Shown: positions 34,950 through 49,300, counted from the stretch's first letter. The stretch: 64,000 bases of DNA from Sindora glabra (GCA_020226215.1 CM035233.1:13659701-13723700); one strand, 5' to 3'. Translations and numbers: made by a program. Notes: generated by a model from the letters alone, not told the origin.

Positions 34950-37700
34950 TTTAAAGAATAAGTAGTAGCATCAAGTCATTATTACTTTATTTTATTTAGG
35001 GATCTTCCAATAATTCAAGAAAGCCTTATTTAGTAGCCTAGGAGACCACTTGCTTAGAGAAAATCCAGGATAGTTTGGGCATTAAAAAACTAAGGGAATA
35101 TAATGAAGCTTATTTGCTAAGGGTTGCTTGAGGCTTGTTAACATAGCCAAACGCACTTTGGGTTTAAGTTTTACATTCAAAATATGCTTGTGGGAATTTT
35201 GTATGTTCAATTGTTAAGAAGAAAAATGATAGCTCTAATCTTTCAATTTTCTCACACACCGAGATAGGCAGTATATCAGTTTGCATGCAGTATTATGGCA
35301 TGGCTAAATAACTAACTTAGTAAGTTTCATCTGACCTGCTAGAGAAAATTGTTGAGATATTTTCTCTAAAATAAAATCAAAATAGTGTTTAGGCATTCTT
35401 TTATGATAAAGTGGAATCTAAGGTATTTACTAAGATCTGCAGTAACAAAAAAACCTAAATAACTTCTTATCTTTGTAGTATGATTATGGTTAATATTTTC
35501 AAAAAAATATGTTTTAGTTTTCTCTTTATTCATCTTGTGCCCTAAACTTTGACAAAATAGCTTCCAATATAAGTTAATAATTTATGCTTGATCTATAAAT
35601 GCTATTGCAAAAAGAAGGTTATCTGCAAAAAAGAGATAGGACAAAGGAGTAGCATTTTTCAAGAGTCCAATAGGAGCCCATAACTTCTTACATATCATCA
35701 AATCAATACTATAAGTAAGTTCCCTATTCTATATCAACCTCATGTTACAAGTAGTGTGACATAACTCATGATTACTTGAATAAATTGCATATTAAAGCTA
35801 ATTTTAACAAGAATGCTCTTTAAAAAAAACCCCAATCAACTTTATTATATGCTTTCTTTAGGTTCACTTTAATTGCCATAAAGCCCATTTTCCTAGCTTT
35901 AGATTTTATAGTGTAAACCACTTCTTGTACCACTATAATATTATCAGAACTATGGCACTTTGGAATAAAACTACTTTAATTCAAAGAGACAATTTCAATC
36001 ATAAAAGGTTTATGTCTAGTCATAATTATCTTTGTAATGATTTTGTAGATTATATTACAAGGACTAATTAGCCTAAACTCTTTGAGCTATTAGGGCTAAT
36101 CCACCTTTGGAATAAGAATAATAAGAGTCTAGTTAATCTTTTTAATTTTCTCTAGATTAGCAAAAGCATCATTCACTAGTAGGTACACAGAATTACCAAC
36201 ACCATCCCATTAACTTTGGAAAAAAACTACTTATAGGTCATCACTACGAGGAACCTTGAAAGCTCCTATACTGAACATAACTTATTTTATTTCTTTATTA
36301 GAAAATTCTTTTTGAATATCTCCATGTGTTTTGGTCCCTAGTCTAAGAAAAAAAACCTAATAAAGGATAAATCAAGTGACTCCTTGATTTTGGTTCAAAT
36401 AGTTTCTTAAAATAATCTACCACCATGCCTTCAAGAATTCTAGGCTCAAAATGCCAATTATTCATCTCATCCATTAATGCTTCAATTTTATTTTTCTTGT
36501 GCCAAATTATGGTGAATGTATGAAAAAACTTTATATCTTTATCATTGTACATCAACCATTTGCATTGGGACTTTTGGAACCAAATGATTTTTTCCTGTAA
36601 TAGAATTTTCTCGCACTCCTCCCATAGTTCTTGTTTAAGGTTAGAAAGATATTGATTATACTTTTTATTCGAAGCTCTCTCAATCTTATTCATGGGATTC
36701 ATAATGCTCCTATTCCTTTTATAAATATTTCTAAACACCTCGCAGTTATATTTTGATTCTGAGACCTAAAAATCATTATACATTTGAAACCATTCTTTTA
36801 AGTGTTTCCATGCATTTTGAACAATAATAGGAAAAGAATTATTAGTAAATTGAGCAGCATGAAATCTAAATGGACGTAGCCTCACTCCTTAGTTTCTTTC
36901 ACACTCAAGTTTAACCAAAAGCAGTCTATGATTAGACTTCATAGGAACTAGATAGAAAATTGTGGCTTCTAAAAAATTGTTCATCCACTCTGTATTTACA
37001 TAACTTCTATCAATTCTTTCTTTGACATTTTCACTTTCCTAGGTGAATCTAAGACCTTGAAAGCCTAAATCAATAATATTATAATGTTTAACATAATTTG
37101 ATAGCTCCAACATACTCTTATGATTAGGACAACATCCATCTTATTTCTCATCCATAAAAGCATAGACATTAAAGTCTTCAATTAAGAGCCAAGGAGTGTT
37201 AATTTGATTAGCTATGTCTCTCAAGTAATGTCATAAAACTCTTCTTTAAATTAAATTAGGAGATGCATAAACTCTTATAATAAAGTCAAATTACAAAGTC
37301 TCCAAATTGAGATATTCAACATGAATAGATTGAGAGTGAGAATGAATTATAGAAATTTGATAGCATTATGAATTCCATAGCATCCAAATACCTCTTAAGA
37401 ATTTTGTAAGATCTACTTTATGATAGCTATCGAATACATCTTTCTAATCACTTTTGAAGCTTTCCTACCATTAACTTTTAGTTCTACTATAACAAAACTT
37501 CTAATACATGAGTTTGTGTAATATTTTTCACCTAAGATAAGAAGGATGGTGCACCTGCACCTTTGTAATTCTAACTTAACTATGTTCATGAAAAAATTCT
37601 AATGCATGAGTTTATGTAATGTCTTTTACTTAAGATAAGAAGGATGGTGCACCTACACCTTTGCAATTCTAACTTACTATATTCATGAAAATATATATAT
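34950..37700 (-). pseudogene. LINE ORF2 (endonuclease and reverse transcriptase), decayed
   Basis: Translation of the minus strand gives, from right to left: an AP-like endonuclease start (about 37,690-37,400, with a tandem duplication) and PWLLIEDFN near 37,190; a stop-free stretch at 36,738-36,343 with IWFQKSQCKWLMYNDKDIKFFH; the RT domain with SIGAFKVPRSDD, ILIPKVD, FRLISPCNIIYKIITKIIM (36,290-36,000) and VNLKKAYNKVDW (near 35,850); the catalytic box at 35,617-35,628 as FADN instead of FADD; and SLAGQMKLTKLV near 35,340. Stops and shifts are frequent. It is a plant L1-type non-LTR retrotransposon, inactive: one catalytic Asp is replaced. Confidence 0.9.
37500..37692. repeat. Tandem duplication, ~98-bp units, at the ORF2 start
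   Basis: gataagaaggatggtgcacc occurs at 37,536 and 37,634 within two aligned ~98-bp units (gcatgagttt...). The unit encodes the first ~30 residues of the endonuclease. Unit length is not a multiple of three. Confidence 0.85.
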
Positions 37701-39640
37701 AGATAGGATTAGAAAAATCCAAATTACACCTAATATTTTATATGTTCCAAGCCTATCATTCATGTTAATTCTTCCTTCGACATTGATACTATAAACATTT
37801 TAATCAATTGTGGTGCTAAAATATGGTTAGGAGGCTTTGGTTGAAGATTGTTCACACCCTGTTACATTTCTAGCACCATAGTAATAGACTTCATCCCTAC
37901 CTTAACTTGCATAGGAGAATGCGATTCAACCACTTGCAAGGATCACTATACATTCGCATGCATGTTGCTCATGGTTTCCATGACAAGATCTACTTCAATG
38001 GCATCCGTCCCATGTATTGATTACTTATTCAAAATGTTGAAGTTCCTTTTACTGATTATTTGACCAATGGAGGACCCACTTGCCATATGGTTTCCTTGAG
38101 TCTTCTTCTTATTACAAGCCTAGCATATATTAGCGTCCACTTAATTCTCAACAATAACACTTTTTCTTTTATTCTTCCTGCTATTAGTTCCCACAACATT
38201 CTTTGCTACAATCTTCTTCCTCTACTAGTTGACTTTCTTTTAATTACTAACCTCTTCTCAATTATAGCTTTTTTGTTTTTCATTCTTATTAATATTTGTA
38301 TCATTATCCAAATTCACCATATCTTATGACTTAGTTAATAAAGCAAATTTTAACATAGATTCTATATTATCATTTAAGATTTTGAAAGGTTTTGTCATAT
38401 CCTATCCTCCAGCAATTGGTCCTATAAATTGATCTACTTTTCTTTTATATCTCTATAATTACTTTTGAGCAATCATCCATCCTCCAAATTCCTCTTCTCT
38501 AATAATGATTTTATCTTTTGCCTCTGATAACTTTGAATGCTTTTCTGGTAAACCTTTGACTACTGCACCTATATTTTTTCTTATCTCCATTATATTCCTT
38601 CCTTGTTCATCAGAAGAACTGACTAAAGAGGGGCACATTTCTTTTTTATGTCCAAATCTACCATATAAGAAGCAAATCATATGAAAACCTTTATATTGAA
38701 TTGGCAAAACTTTCCTTCTCATCATGACTTTTTAAACAAGTTGCTTTCTGATATCAACCTTAATACATATATAAGTAAATCATCCTCTCTCTCTCTCTCT
38801 CTCTCTCTATTAATGTCTAATCCTTTTGAGAGTGAAGAGTATGAAAATCAACTTTCGAGGTCTGGCCTACTTTGTTCCCCAGTCTCCATAGAAAGTTTTA
38901 ATTATAACATTCCAAGTGTAAACCTAACACTTTAATCTAAATGGCTAATTTCTTACACTAGTCATGAAAAGGATGAAAATCTAGCCTTTCCAGCATTGAA
39001 CCACCAGATAATGATCTATAATCAAGTTATGTTTCAAAGCATTAAAATAATCCTTACGAACCTTAAATTGAACCACGTAGTGATCATTACCAATATCAAT
39101 TATTTGAATGACTTTCTTCAAGCACCATAACTTTTCCAATCGAGCCTTCAAAAATATGAATTGTAATTTTTTTTACCAAGAAGATTAATAATAAGTGAGG
39201 ATCTCCAAGGTTTATTCCACTGTTTCTATTCTTCCAAACTAACCTCTATTATCAAGCATAAAGAATCTTGTTGTTTAATAGGAATGACTAGTTCTTCATC
39301 TTCCTTATCCATTTTATCTTCCCACATTAAATCATCCTCCTTCTCTATATTATCATTTTTACTACCATTCACATTCAATAGTTTTTCTTTGTAAGATAAC
39401 CTCTAATTGGGAATCAAGTTGCTCTTCTTGGACGATCCCTCCCTTGCCTCCAGATTTAGATTATCCTAAGCCTTCATAATCACATTTCATCCTTTTATCA
39501 TCCCTCGAAGCTCTTTCCTTTTTTTTCTTTTTTGGCTTCACTTTAAAAGATCAACTTCTTCTCTAGAAAGCTCCATAGTTTTCCCTAGCCATCCATTTGC
39601 TCCATCCTCTTATTCTCATGGTGTTATTGGTTTTGCTACC
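37700..39640 (-). pseudogene. LINE ORF1 (DUF4283 and zinc knuckle), decayed
   Basis: The minus strand near 39,230-38,960 gives DUF4283 words over shifted frames (LEKLWCLKK, IIDIGNDHYVVQFKV, LIIDHYLVVQ). This is followed at 38,725-38,459 by a stop-free stretch with a nucleic-acid-binding knuckle read as CFLYGRFGHKKEMC, in which the second Cys has become Tyr, and then EEFGGWMIAQK. This is the standard ORF1 layout of plant L1 elements: RNA-binding protein ahead of ORF2. Limits are approximate; frameshifts prevent a continuous product. Confidence 0.8.
38785..38808. repeat. (CT)n microsatellite
   Basis: About twelve CT units inside the LINE ORF1 remnant. Confidence 0.95.
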
Positions 39641-41946
39641 TTAACTACTTAGTCTATATAATGAAGAGAATTTGGATGCATTTTTCTTTTTACGTTAGTT
39701 CATGTTTGCATTTTATTAAAAATACAAAGAGGTTTCTACTTGTTAATTAATCCCCATCTAAATACATAAACTTGAATTTTTTTATTCTAAAAATATCATA
39801 ATCAAAATTACATTATGAGGGAGAAAATAAGCAAGCTAAATACAATTTATTAGTAAAATCACTAAAACTATTGTAAGAAGACAAGCATAGAAAATAATTT
39901 CTTATACATTATTATTGATGGGCTATGTGCAATGAAATTATATGACCAATAATACTTTACCTTAACTATATTATCATGAAGACAATTATTTAACTATCAC
40001 TATCAATCAAATTAGCTCACATATTCATAAATATAAACAAAAATGGTAAACAGAATGACATATATTTATAATAGATGTACATATTTATTATCAATGTTAT
40101 AAATAACAATGAATGAAATAAGTTGAAAAATAAGAAAGCAATGTTAGTGAAAATCATCTAAAGTGGATAAATTTAAATATGTCATATGAATAAGACCTTT
40201 TCTTCCATGTAAATCATATAGGTATCTATTTCCATTACATAAATCTTGACTAAAAGCCTTAAAACCAATATTAATCATCATAAATTCATATATCAACAAT
40301 ATAAGCATCACATTATCCAACATATTTCAATTAATTCGTTGTAACAAACCCTACTTGCAAATTCTAATTTAATAATGATTGAATGAGAAATTTCTTAGTA
40401 ATTTTTAAAATATGAGGCAAATAATTTTCTTTTATGTGTGTGTTAAGAAGAATTATTATTATCACTAAGTGGTGATGGAAGTATGCAATATTATATGCAT
40501 TAAATGATAACATCAAAATAATATCCATACATAATCATCCTAGGGTGGCTATTTCATCCTTACCATAAAGTCCCAAAAAGTTATCCTTACTTATGGCTAT
40601 AAAAATATCACTAGACCACTATTAAACTAGTGTAGTAAGAAGTTTAAATAATTATCCATAATTAGCTAAGAAATAGCAAGGTTGATAACATATCCATGAC
40701 TAACATTACAAATAAGGGTACACTTATAAGAGTCCATGAATAGCTTATATTAAAAGAGAATGTAGATGGTCTCAAGTAGACATAGCACCATGATTAACAC
40801 TATATCCTTGTACATTGGTATCTGAATACTATAATTATGTATTTAAAAAAAAATTAAATATATAATCAAAGTAAGTCTAAAAAGATTCAGTAAGTGAAAC
40901 CTAGGTAAAAGCATATAATTTTACTAAAGGTGACTCATAACATTATTATACATCACCACCTTGACTTTGTTACCATTCTATTTACTTAAGTTTGTACAAT
41001 GAGTACTTACAACTTCCATCATATTCAAAACTTCATAATGAAATTAACCATATAAACATATTATTCAAGGTTAGTATGCATCATGCCACATATTACATTC
41101 AAAACATATTGTCATATATATATATATATAATAACAATACACATATATATAATTCTAAGGCACATGGTAAATAATTATAATATATACAAGAGTTAGCACA
41201 AGACATTGGTGAAATGCCTTGTGGAATCAATTTTTCTCTTTATATCTTTAATCTAGCCTCATTTATCCTACCCATTCTTATCCTTTTGACCAACCTTATC
41301 CATCTCATCATTGATTTATATAGTATGCGTGCATTTCGCATTCCCATAAGGAATGTAAATAAATATGTTGACTTATCTCTTAAATACTCACACCACCTTT
41401 AGTGGCTTCACATTTCACATTTTTTTTTCTTTTTCACATTTCTTAATTTCATAATTTTTGTAATTTATTGAATATGTAGTCATTCTTTTCATCATCGGCA
41501 GTTATATAACAATTGCTTAGTTCATTGCATTCACAAATACTCATAATGCAAAATGTCTAACTTATATATTCATATGAAATTACATATGCATAATGCAAGA
41601 ATGCATTAACTCATATATTCACATAATTCCATAGTTCTCATATTTCACAAGAAGCATAAAACTAGTTATTTTCACATTCTCTATAATTTTACATAACACA
41701 TAATGCATTCTTAAATATATTCATATATTTCTCATGCTTAATTTCACTTCATTTTTCTTGGTTATATTCACATTTACACAAATGAGTCAATTTAAAGGGA
41801 ATTAAAGGGGGTACCCATAAGCATAATTGAAGGGACCCTTTTTTATTCTTTTTTTATTTCCATATTATATATAAATTATGTTATCTCATATTACAAGAAG
41901 ACTAAAGTACCTACTTATCATCCAAATTTCTTCCTATGCTTTTGAT
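39641..41946. other. Gene-free AT-rich DNA
   Basis: No frame or RNA gene is supported. The texture (many short catat/ttaat words without coding bias) resembles old LTR-retrotransposon LTRs, but I could not find boundaries. A TA microsatellite lies near 41,116-41,131. Confidence 0.5.
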
Positions 41947-41951
41947 CATTC
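41947..41951. repeat. Target-site duplication CATTC (left)
   Basis: CATTC precedes the left LTR and recurs at 46,365-46,369 after the right LTR. Confidence 0.85.
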
Positions 41952-42130
41952 TATTAATAGAAAAAAATATAGAAAAGAATGGACGGAATTACATGTTTTA
42001 TGTATTTTGTACGAAGATACAAAGTCTATATATACAAGAGAATATAAGTTAATTTAGGAAAAAATACAATAGTCATGATTGATATGATTTTTATAATCAA
42101 GGTAACAAATCTCCTGTAATTATACTAACA
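41952..42130 (-). repeat. Old Copia 3' LTR
   Basis: Left LTR, minus-strand start TGTTAGTATAATTACAG, end CTATTAATA. Shares its sequence with 46,180-46,364 with about 20 differences. Confidence 0.88.
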
Positions 42131-45100
42131 CCCCTCTAAAACTCAAGGTGGTATAATAAATGCTAACTTAAGTTTGCTTTAGAGATCCTATAAGCGAGCA
42201 GGAAGATGCATTTTGGTGAATATATCAACTGTTTGGTTAGTAGAAGAGACAAAAATCAAACGGATGGTGCCATGAGTAACATGATGACATACAAAGTGAC
42301 AATCAATTTCAATGTGTTTTTGTACACTCATGAAAAACATCATTATGAGAAATTTATATGGCACTTCTATTATCGCAATGAAGCATAGTGGCAAAAGAAT
42401 GTAAGACACTCATATTGATTAATAACCACCGTAACCAAAATAATTCAAATATAGCATCAGCAAGAGCACAATATTTAGATTTCGTGCTAAAGTGGGTAAC
42501 AACAGTTTACTTTTTGCTATGCCAGGAGATAAGAGAATCACCTAAGAAGAAATAATAACTAGTTATAGAGCGATGATTTGTTAGATTACCAGCTTAATTG
42601 GCATTAGAATAGCTTGATAATACCAAAGATGAGTAAGCAAAGAAGTGTAATCCATGAAAAAAGTTCCTTTAATACAACAAAGAATTTGAAATACTACAAA
42701 AAAAATAGGAAGAGTGAGGAGCAGACATAAACTAACTGACTAGATGAACAACATTTGAGATATTAGGTTAAGTAATAATGAGATAAATAAGACTCCTAAG
42801 AAGTTATGAACATATAGTAGGATCATCAAGAGGAATGCCATCAAAAGGTGTAAGTTTGCAATTGAGCTCCAAAGGGGTTAATACAGTTTTATTGTTAGTG
42901 ATACCAGCTTGAAAAAGTAAGTCAGATGCATACTTGGCTTGAGAGAGATAATAACCTTCAAAATTTTAAGAAACTTCAAGACCTAAAAAATAGCTAAGAA
43001 AACTAAGATCTTTCATTTCAAAATGCTAACTAAGATAATGTTGTAATTCTAAAATACTAGATGCATCATCCCTGTTATTATCATATCATCAACATAAAGT
43101 AACAAAAGGATAATACCACCATCAGTTCGTTAAATGAATAATGTAGAATCATATGGACTAGAAACAAAACCAAATTAAGCAAGAGTGGAACTAAATTTAG
43201 CAAACCAGGCCCTAGGAGTTTGTTTTAATCCATACAAAGCTCGTCGGAGCTTACAAACCTTATGGGGAGAATGATAACCAGAAGGAGGATGCATGTAAAT
43301 CTCTTCCGTTAAATCACCATGAAGGAAAGCATTCTTGACATCTATTTGATAAAGCTTCCATTTACAAACTATAGCAATGGCTAAGAGACTACGAACAGAT
43401 GTTAATCAAGCCACTAAAGCAAAAGTTTCTTCATAGTATATACCATATTTTTTAGTGTATCCTTTGGCAACTAAACAAGCTTTATAATGTGCAATAGTTC
43501 CGCCAAAATGGGTCCTAATTTTATAAACCCATTTGCAACCAATAAGGGTCTTGTTAGGAGGAAGATCAACTCCCAAATGTGAGTTTTCTAAAGCCTAAAG
43601 TTCTTCAATCATAGCATGATGCTAAAAAGGGTTAATATTACCTTATGATAAGAGCAAGGCTCATGGAGTGTTGCAATTGCAAAATAATAGTGGAACGACG
43701 AAGAGTAGTGTCAAGAGCAGATGCAAGCATAGGTGCAAGATTAATAGTTAGTACAGGTTCACTAGGAGCAAGTAAGAGAGGGTTAGTATTAATTGCATCC
43801 GAATCATCTATACCAAGACTTGGAAATAACTCAATTAAGAAATCAGTGAAAAATAGAGAGTTAGTATTGACAGAGTATTAAAATGTAGAAAGAGAAGAGA
43901 ATATGGTATTTTCCCAAAATGTAACATGATGAGAGATGCGTAATTTATTGGAAATAGGATCCTAATAATGATATCCTTTGTGTTCAATGCCATAACCAAG
44001 AAAATAACATAAACGAGCATGAGGTTCTAATTTTGTATGATCATGAGGTTGTAAAAGAACAAAACAAGCACATTTAAAAGGTTTAAGAATTGAATAGTTA
44101 GGAGGCTTGCCAAATAACTTTTTGTAAAGAGATAAATTGTGAAAAACCAAGGTAAGAAGTTAATTAATAGTATAGAAAACATTAAAAGTTGCTTCACCCC
44201 AAAATTTTTCTAGATATGAGGCAAAAAGGAGAAAAACATGTACAAAATCAAGAATATAACAATGCTTTCACTCGGCTCGACCATTTTGTTAGGAGGTGTG
44301 AGGACAAGAACATTGAACAATAGTGCTTTATTGACTAAGAAACTAAAGTAAGGAAGAATCTTGACATTCCATTGCATTGTTTGTTCAAAGAATTTTAATA
44401 ATACAAGAGAACTAAGTTTTAATCATATTAGCAAATTTAATGTAAATTTTTTATAACTCAAATTAATGTTTCAAAATATATATTTAAGTAAATCAAGAAC
44501 AATCATCAATAAATAGTACAGAATAATGAAAACCATTTAATAAAGAAATAAGGGAAGGACCCTAAATGTCAAAATGAATTAAGCTAAAAGGATTGTCTAA
44601 AACAGAATCACTATTGGTAAACAACAAAGTCGGTTATTTTGCAAGCTAATAATTTAAGCAATTAAATGACTTAAACTTTGTAGATCCTAACAAGCCATGA
44701 GAAATTAAAGGTTGAATTTTAGTAGACGGCATGACCAAGACGAAGATGCCATTAGTGAATGGAGGAATTGGTGGTTGTAGTTGCAGACACAAGTTTCTAA
44801 GGAAGATAAAGAGATGAAAGCTTAAATAATTAACCCACCCTGCGACCCCTCCTAAGAATTTAGTCTGTTTATTAATCTTATACCTAAACACTAAAAGGAG
44901 AGAAATTAACATTGAATCCTTTTTCACACAACTGACCAACAGAGTTAAGATTAAGGGCTAAGTTAGGGAAATAGTAGGTTTTAGGAAGACTAAGATTAGA
45001 GGTAGATACATAACCAATATGAGTGACATTCATTTTAGTACCATTTACAGTGTGGATAAGAGGTAGGGAAGAAATAGATGTTGCAAAAGATAAGAATTTA

Positions 45101-46170
45101 ATATTAGTGGTCATATGGTTACAACGTGCAAAGTTAAAAAAACCAATGAGAGTTACCCAAAGTGGTAAACATGGCAGTAGAGGAATTGGAAGAGATAAAC
45201 TGTTTAAGTAATGCCTCAAAATCACTCATAATTATAGCAATAGAATTCTCAGTAGTAGCAATAACGATAAAGGAATATCCAAGTTTTGAGACATACTTGC
45301 ATTTAAAGAACCCGCTTTTTAGTCTTGGAAGGTGTGTGGGACAATGTTCAAGAATATGGCTAAAGCCATGACAATATCTGCATTCTACAATAGGACAATT
45401 AGCAAAAGCATGACTAGTTTGATTACAATTCTTATAGAGGTGACTGCCAGATTTCTTATATGATGATTAAGTAGTTATAAGAGTTGTTACAAATAAAGGA
45501 TTTTTATCTAGATTAAGGCGAGTCTTTTAAAAAATAATCTCCTGAATAGTAGTATCCAATAATGGAAGTGGATGTTGATGTAGTAGGAAAGGTTGAATCG
45601 CTTTGTATTCAGGTCGAAGAGCCATGAGAACCTGAATGAGATGAAGATGACCTTCATTAACTTTGACCTAAGATATTTAAGTCCAAATCGGTTGGACTTG
45701 AGTAAGAAAATAATTAGAGTAATCCATAACTGATAAAAATGAGCAAGTCCAGTGGTTTGATATCGATTACCCAGGAAATCCCAGATTTCTTTTATAGAGT
45801 CATAATCAGTAAATTAGATGTGAATGGATAGGACAAAGGTATTACGAAACTATGTGATGGTTTGGTGATTTTTACAATCCCAATCCTCAAGGTAGTCTAC
45901 AAATTTTGCATCAGTTTTATCTTTCTCCCTAGTTGGCTTGGTGATATCTCGATAACAATATGCCAAAGTTTGTGACCTATCAAGAAACTTTTCATTCCTT
46001 GAACCTAGAGATTGTAGTTTGAACCAGTCAAAACAATTGCAATAGGTTTTGAAATATCAAATTTCTCCATGATGAAATATCATAATAATGGAATGGTCTT
46101 TGTACAAAAGTTAAAAAATCAAGATCAGAAAATTATATAGATAGAAACCATAAAAAAAGAAGATAAAGTT
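42131..46170 (-). pseudogene. Old Copia gag-pol remnant
   Basis: Coding similarity runs over the whole stretch in Copia order, but spread over several frames with many stops. The longest open pieces are at 45,225-44,884 (protease to GAG-pre-integrase, with LNSVGQLCEKGFNVNFSPF) and 44,150-43,962 (integrase C-terminal part). Gag is recognisable only by position and by the zinc knuckle. The RT catalytic YVDD survives; other motifs are eroded. It cannot make a product. Confidence 0.85.
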
Positions 46171-46179
46171 CTGATACCA
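46170..46179 (-). other. Old Copia primer-binding site
   Basis: On the minus strand TGGTATCAGA starts directly after the 5' LTR, matching initiator tRNA-Met. Confidence 0.85.
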
Positions 46180-46364
46180 TATTAATAGAAAAAGAACATA
46201 AAAAAGAATGGAAGGAATTACATGTTTTGTGTATTCTGTACAAAGATACAAAGTATATATATATAAGAGAATATGAGCTAATTTAGGGAAAAAAATACAA
46301 GTATAATCACGATTGATATGATTGTTATAATCAAGCTAACAAATCTTCTGTAACCATGCTAACA
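46180..46364 (-). repeat. Old Copia 5' LTR
   Basis: Right LTR, minus-strand start TGTTAGCATGGTTACAG, end CTATTAATA. Both LTRs end TA, not CA, so the TG...TA ends were probably a property of the inserted copy. Confidence 0.88.
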
Positions 46365-46369
46365 CATTC
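46365..46369. repeat. Target-site duplication CATTC (right)
   Basis: Matches 41,947-41,951. Confidence 0.85.
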
Positions 46370-49300
46370 AAATTACAAGATATGAATTAATTTACACCTT
46401 AACTGTATTTTTTATTTACCAAGCTTAGTAGCTATTAATCATTCATTTATAACTAAAGGCTTTCTTATCTAATTAGTTAAATTTTTAAGATAAGTTTGGT
46501 AGTAAATTAGGGGATACTGAACCCTTCCTTACCAAATCCCTAAATTCATTTTACTTTCTTTAGTCGTCTATTAGTTAATTTGCAAGTAATTTCATGTGTA
46601 TCACCTTAATCCACTACCATTTTTCTAATAATATAATAAAATAGGTTTTTAATGAAATTTAATGACTAAAAATAAAGAGGGAGCTAAACCATCTTCCATT
46701 ATTTTTTACTCAAATCTTTTTTGTCTTTATTCATTGTAAAATAAAACCTTTTTCGCTAATTTCCCCGTTGTTACCCATAAGCATGCATAGGATTTCTAAG
46801 GGATTTTTTTAAAATTCCTTCATGAATTCTTCCTTATATCCTATTGTAACATCTTTATCTAGGCTCTCTTAGATTATTAGTTCCATATTTCATTAATTTT
46901 ATTATAGTTTACTAGGATCAAAAGTATGTACCCTCATATTACATCTCTTTTAATAATCAAACCTTACTTTTATATAGGATTTAGGGAGAACAAGCATGGA
47001 TTATACATTTTTAGAAGAAAATGAACCACTCACCTTAATAAACTTAATTCTTGGATAAAGGAAACCTCAATCATAATAAATAAATTCATGGTTACTAATC
47101 ATCATTCTTTGAAATTCTAAAGAAACATTATTAAGTTTAGGATGTTCTTACTTTCAAGATAGATCTAGTACTCACCTTTTTTGCTCCTAAGTGTTCCATC
47201 TATACTTGGAACAAGAGAAGAAATTTTTAGGTGTTATGTGAAGTGTGTACCATGTGAAATGAAAGGGTGAGTGAAGGGTATTATTTTCATTCTTCTCTTA
47301 AATTTCCTTTTGTAAATAATCACTTCTTTCCTCTTCCTTCATTAGCCACTCTCTAGATTAACCTCTTATGCATTAGCCTTCTATTCTTTAAGGCATTATC
47401 ACATTCCTCCTTTACTATTTTTCTATTAGCCTAGGGTAATTATTATGTCTTAAAACTTCCTCTTCAAGCCTTTCACTAATTAACTATAGCATATTCAAAC
47501 CAATGAACTGTAACATATTGGAACTAAGGTCACAAAAAAGGTCCAATTTGGCTCCCCACTTTAAGTGCTAAATAGGCCATCCTTTAAACCCAAAAATTTG
47601 TTTAAAATTTATACACTCAAAGTTTATTTTCCATACTAGATCCTTCATAACTAGGCCTAACACTTCAATTAAACTTCCAAGATTTGCCTTAAACCCTAAT
47701 TTTATATGGCTAATTTTATAGAACCTTAGAGAAATTTTCATAACTCTTTATTTATCAAGACCTACTGCATGAAATTTTACACCAATTAGATTTATATGTC
47801 ATATTTCCACATGTATAAACCACAACTCATTTAGATTCTCCTATAAAAAGTTATACCTAAATTATTGAGGATAGATTAGTAATAGTTTACCCAAATTTTA
47901 GCTTAAATTGTAAAATTTTTATGGATCGAAATTCCAAATGTCCTCTTTTTGAATCTTTTAATGCTTCATAAATAAGATATTTCTATCAAAAGTTATGATT
48001 AAAACATCATGGATTGTTCAGTGGCCTAACATATAACATGAACACTCCTTTACCATCATACTCATAAGTTTTAGGCATTCAAATGGCCCCAATTTAATAG
48101 AGTTCAATGTTATATATTTTATTTCTTAATCACATGTTCTTAATTATCTATTTTTCCTCTTTCAAAGAGCATGGATGTGTACATCATATATATCCTAAGT
48201 ATTTAAATTGGACATTCCCAATGTATCCTTTTACTCTATTATTTGTAACATATATATATACATGTATATATTCAATATAAATATATCTATCCTAATATAT
48301 TATTATTTTAAAATTTGTTGCTATGGGAGTTACATTTACATTTCTAATCAACATAATAGCAATTTAATCAAAGTGTTTGTTACCTTTTCATCCAAAAATA
48401 TCTTATCAAAGTGAGAAATCTCATTTGAATACATCAACACTAAGGTATACTATATCTATACCACTCTACTTTAATCCTCATAGTTTCATCACTAATAGAA
48501 GACATTTTTTAATGAAAGTACAATTCTAAGCTTTTATAGCAAAATTACAAAAAAGATGAAAATAGTAAGAATAGCATTAAATTTGCAAAATATTCTACCT
48601 TTAGTTGAAATATAACACATGTAGAAACTATAATAGATTAGTCTTCTCGTAAGAGACATGCAATTTTACTACACGAGATATCTTTAATCTCCTAAAAACT
48701 ATGTTAGCCTTGAACCAATAACCAAATAATGCAAAAACTAAGAGACTTACTTTATTCTTCAATTTTTTTAAGTACAAAAATGTTTCTCCTTTCAAAATCT
48801 CCATGTTTTTAATTCTTTTTCCCAGTGAATTCAAGATGTATTGCTAAATTATGAACATATTAACCATTTTTATCATCAATTAACATCCATATTTAATTTG
48901 CATTTTTTGCCCAAGCCATTTTGTTGGCAACTTAACAAAAATTCTTATCACTATCTTAAATTCCTTCCAATCTTTTTTTGATATAATTGATTTTAACTTA
49001 AACAAAGTAATTGATCATTTAAGTCTTTTAATTTTTGTTTAAATTTGTCAAAAGTTTATTTGTCCTATTATTTAAGCTTATTTTTGGTATAAAGTAGCTT
49101 TTACATTGAGCATTTTGAATAACATCAAGATTAAAAAAATGCATTGTTCAAAAAGCTTAGAATTTAAAATTTTAAGCTTTAAATATTTTTTATTTGTGTA
49201 AACATTATTAAAAGATAATGGTCTAATGTAACTAAAGAAAGACATTGGATTTCAAAATTAGGGAATGTTTCATCCATTTGTCATTACAAAAAATCTTGTT

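Larger units (their letters stand above)
41952..46364 (-). mobile_element. Old Ty1/Copia retrotransposon (4.4 kb, minus strand)
   Basis: Two LTRs of 179 and 185 bp in direct orientation are flanked by CATTC duplications. Inside, on the minus strand: primer site TGGTATCAGA, a CCHC knuckle (CRYCHGFSHILEHC near 45,390-45,350), protease/GAG-pre-integrase (45,225-44,884), integrase words such as QNGRAE near 44,290 and CYFLGYGIEHKGY at 43,985-43,962, RT words such as QIDVKNAFLHGDLTEEIYM near 43,345-43,290 and LLLYVDDMI near 43,090, and an RNase H end (HIEIDCHFV...DIFTK) at 42,310-42,190. Many stops and frameshifts. LTRs differ at roughly a tenth of positions, so it is far older than the Copia element at 8.7 kb and belongs to a different family. 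Confidence 0.93.
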
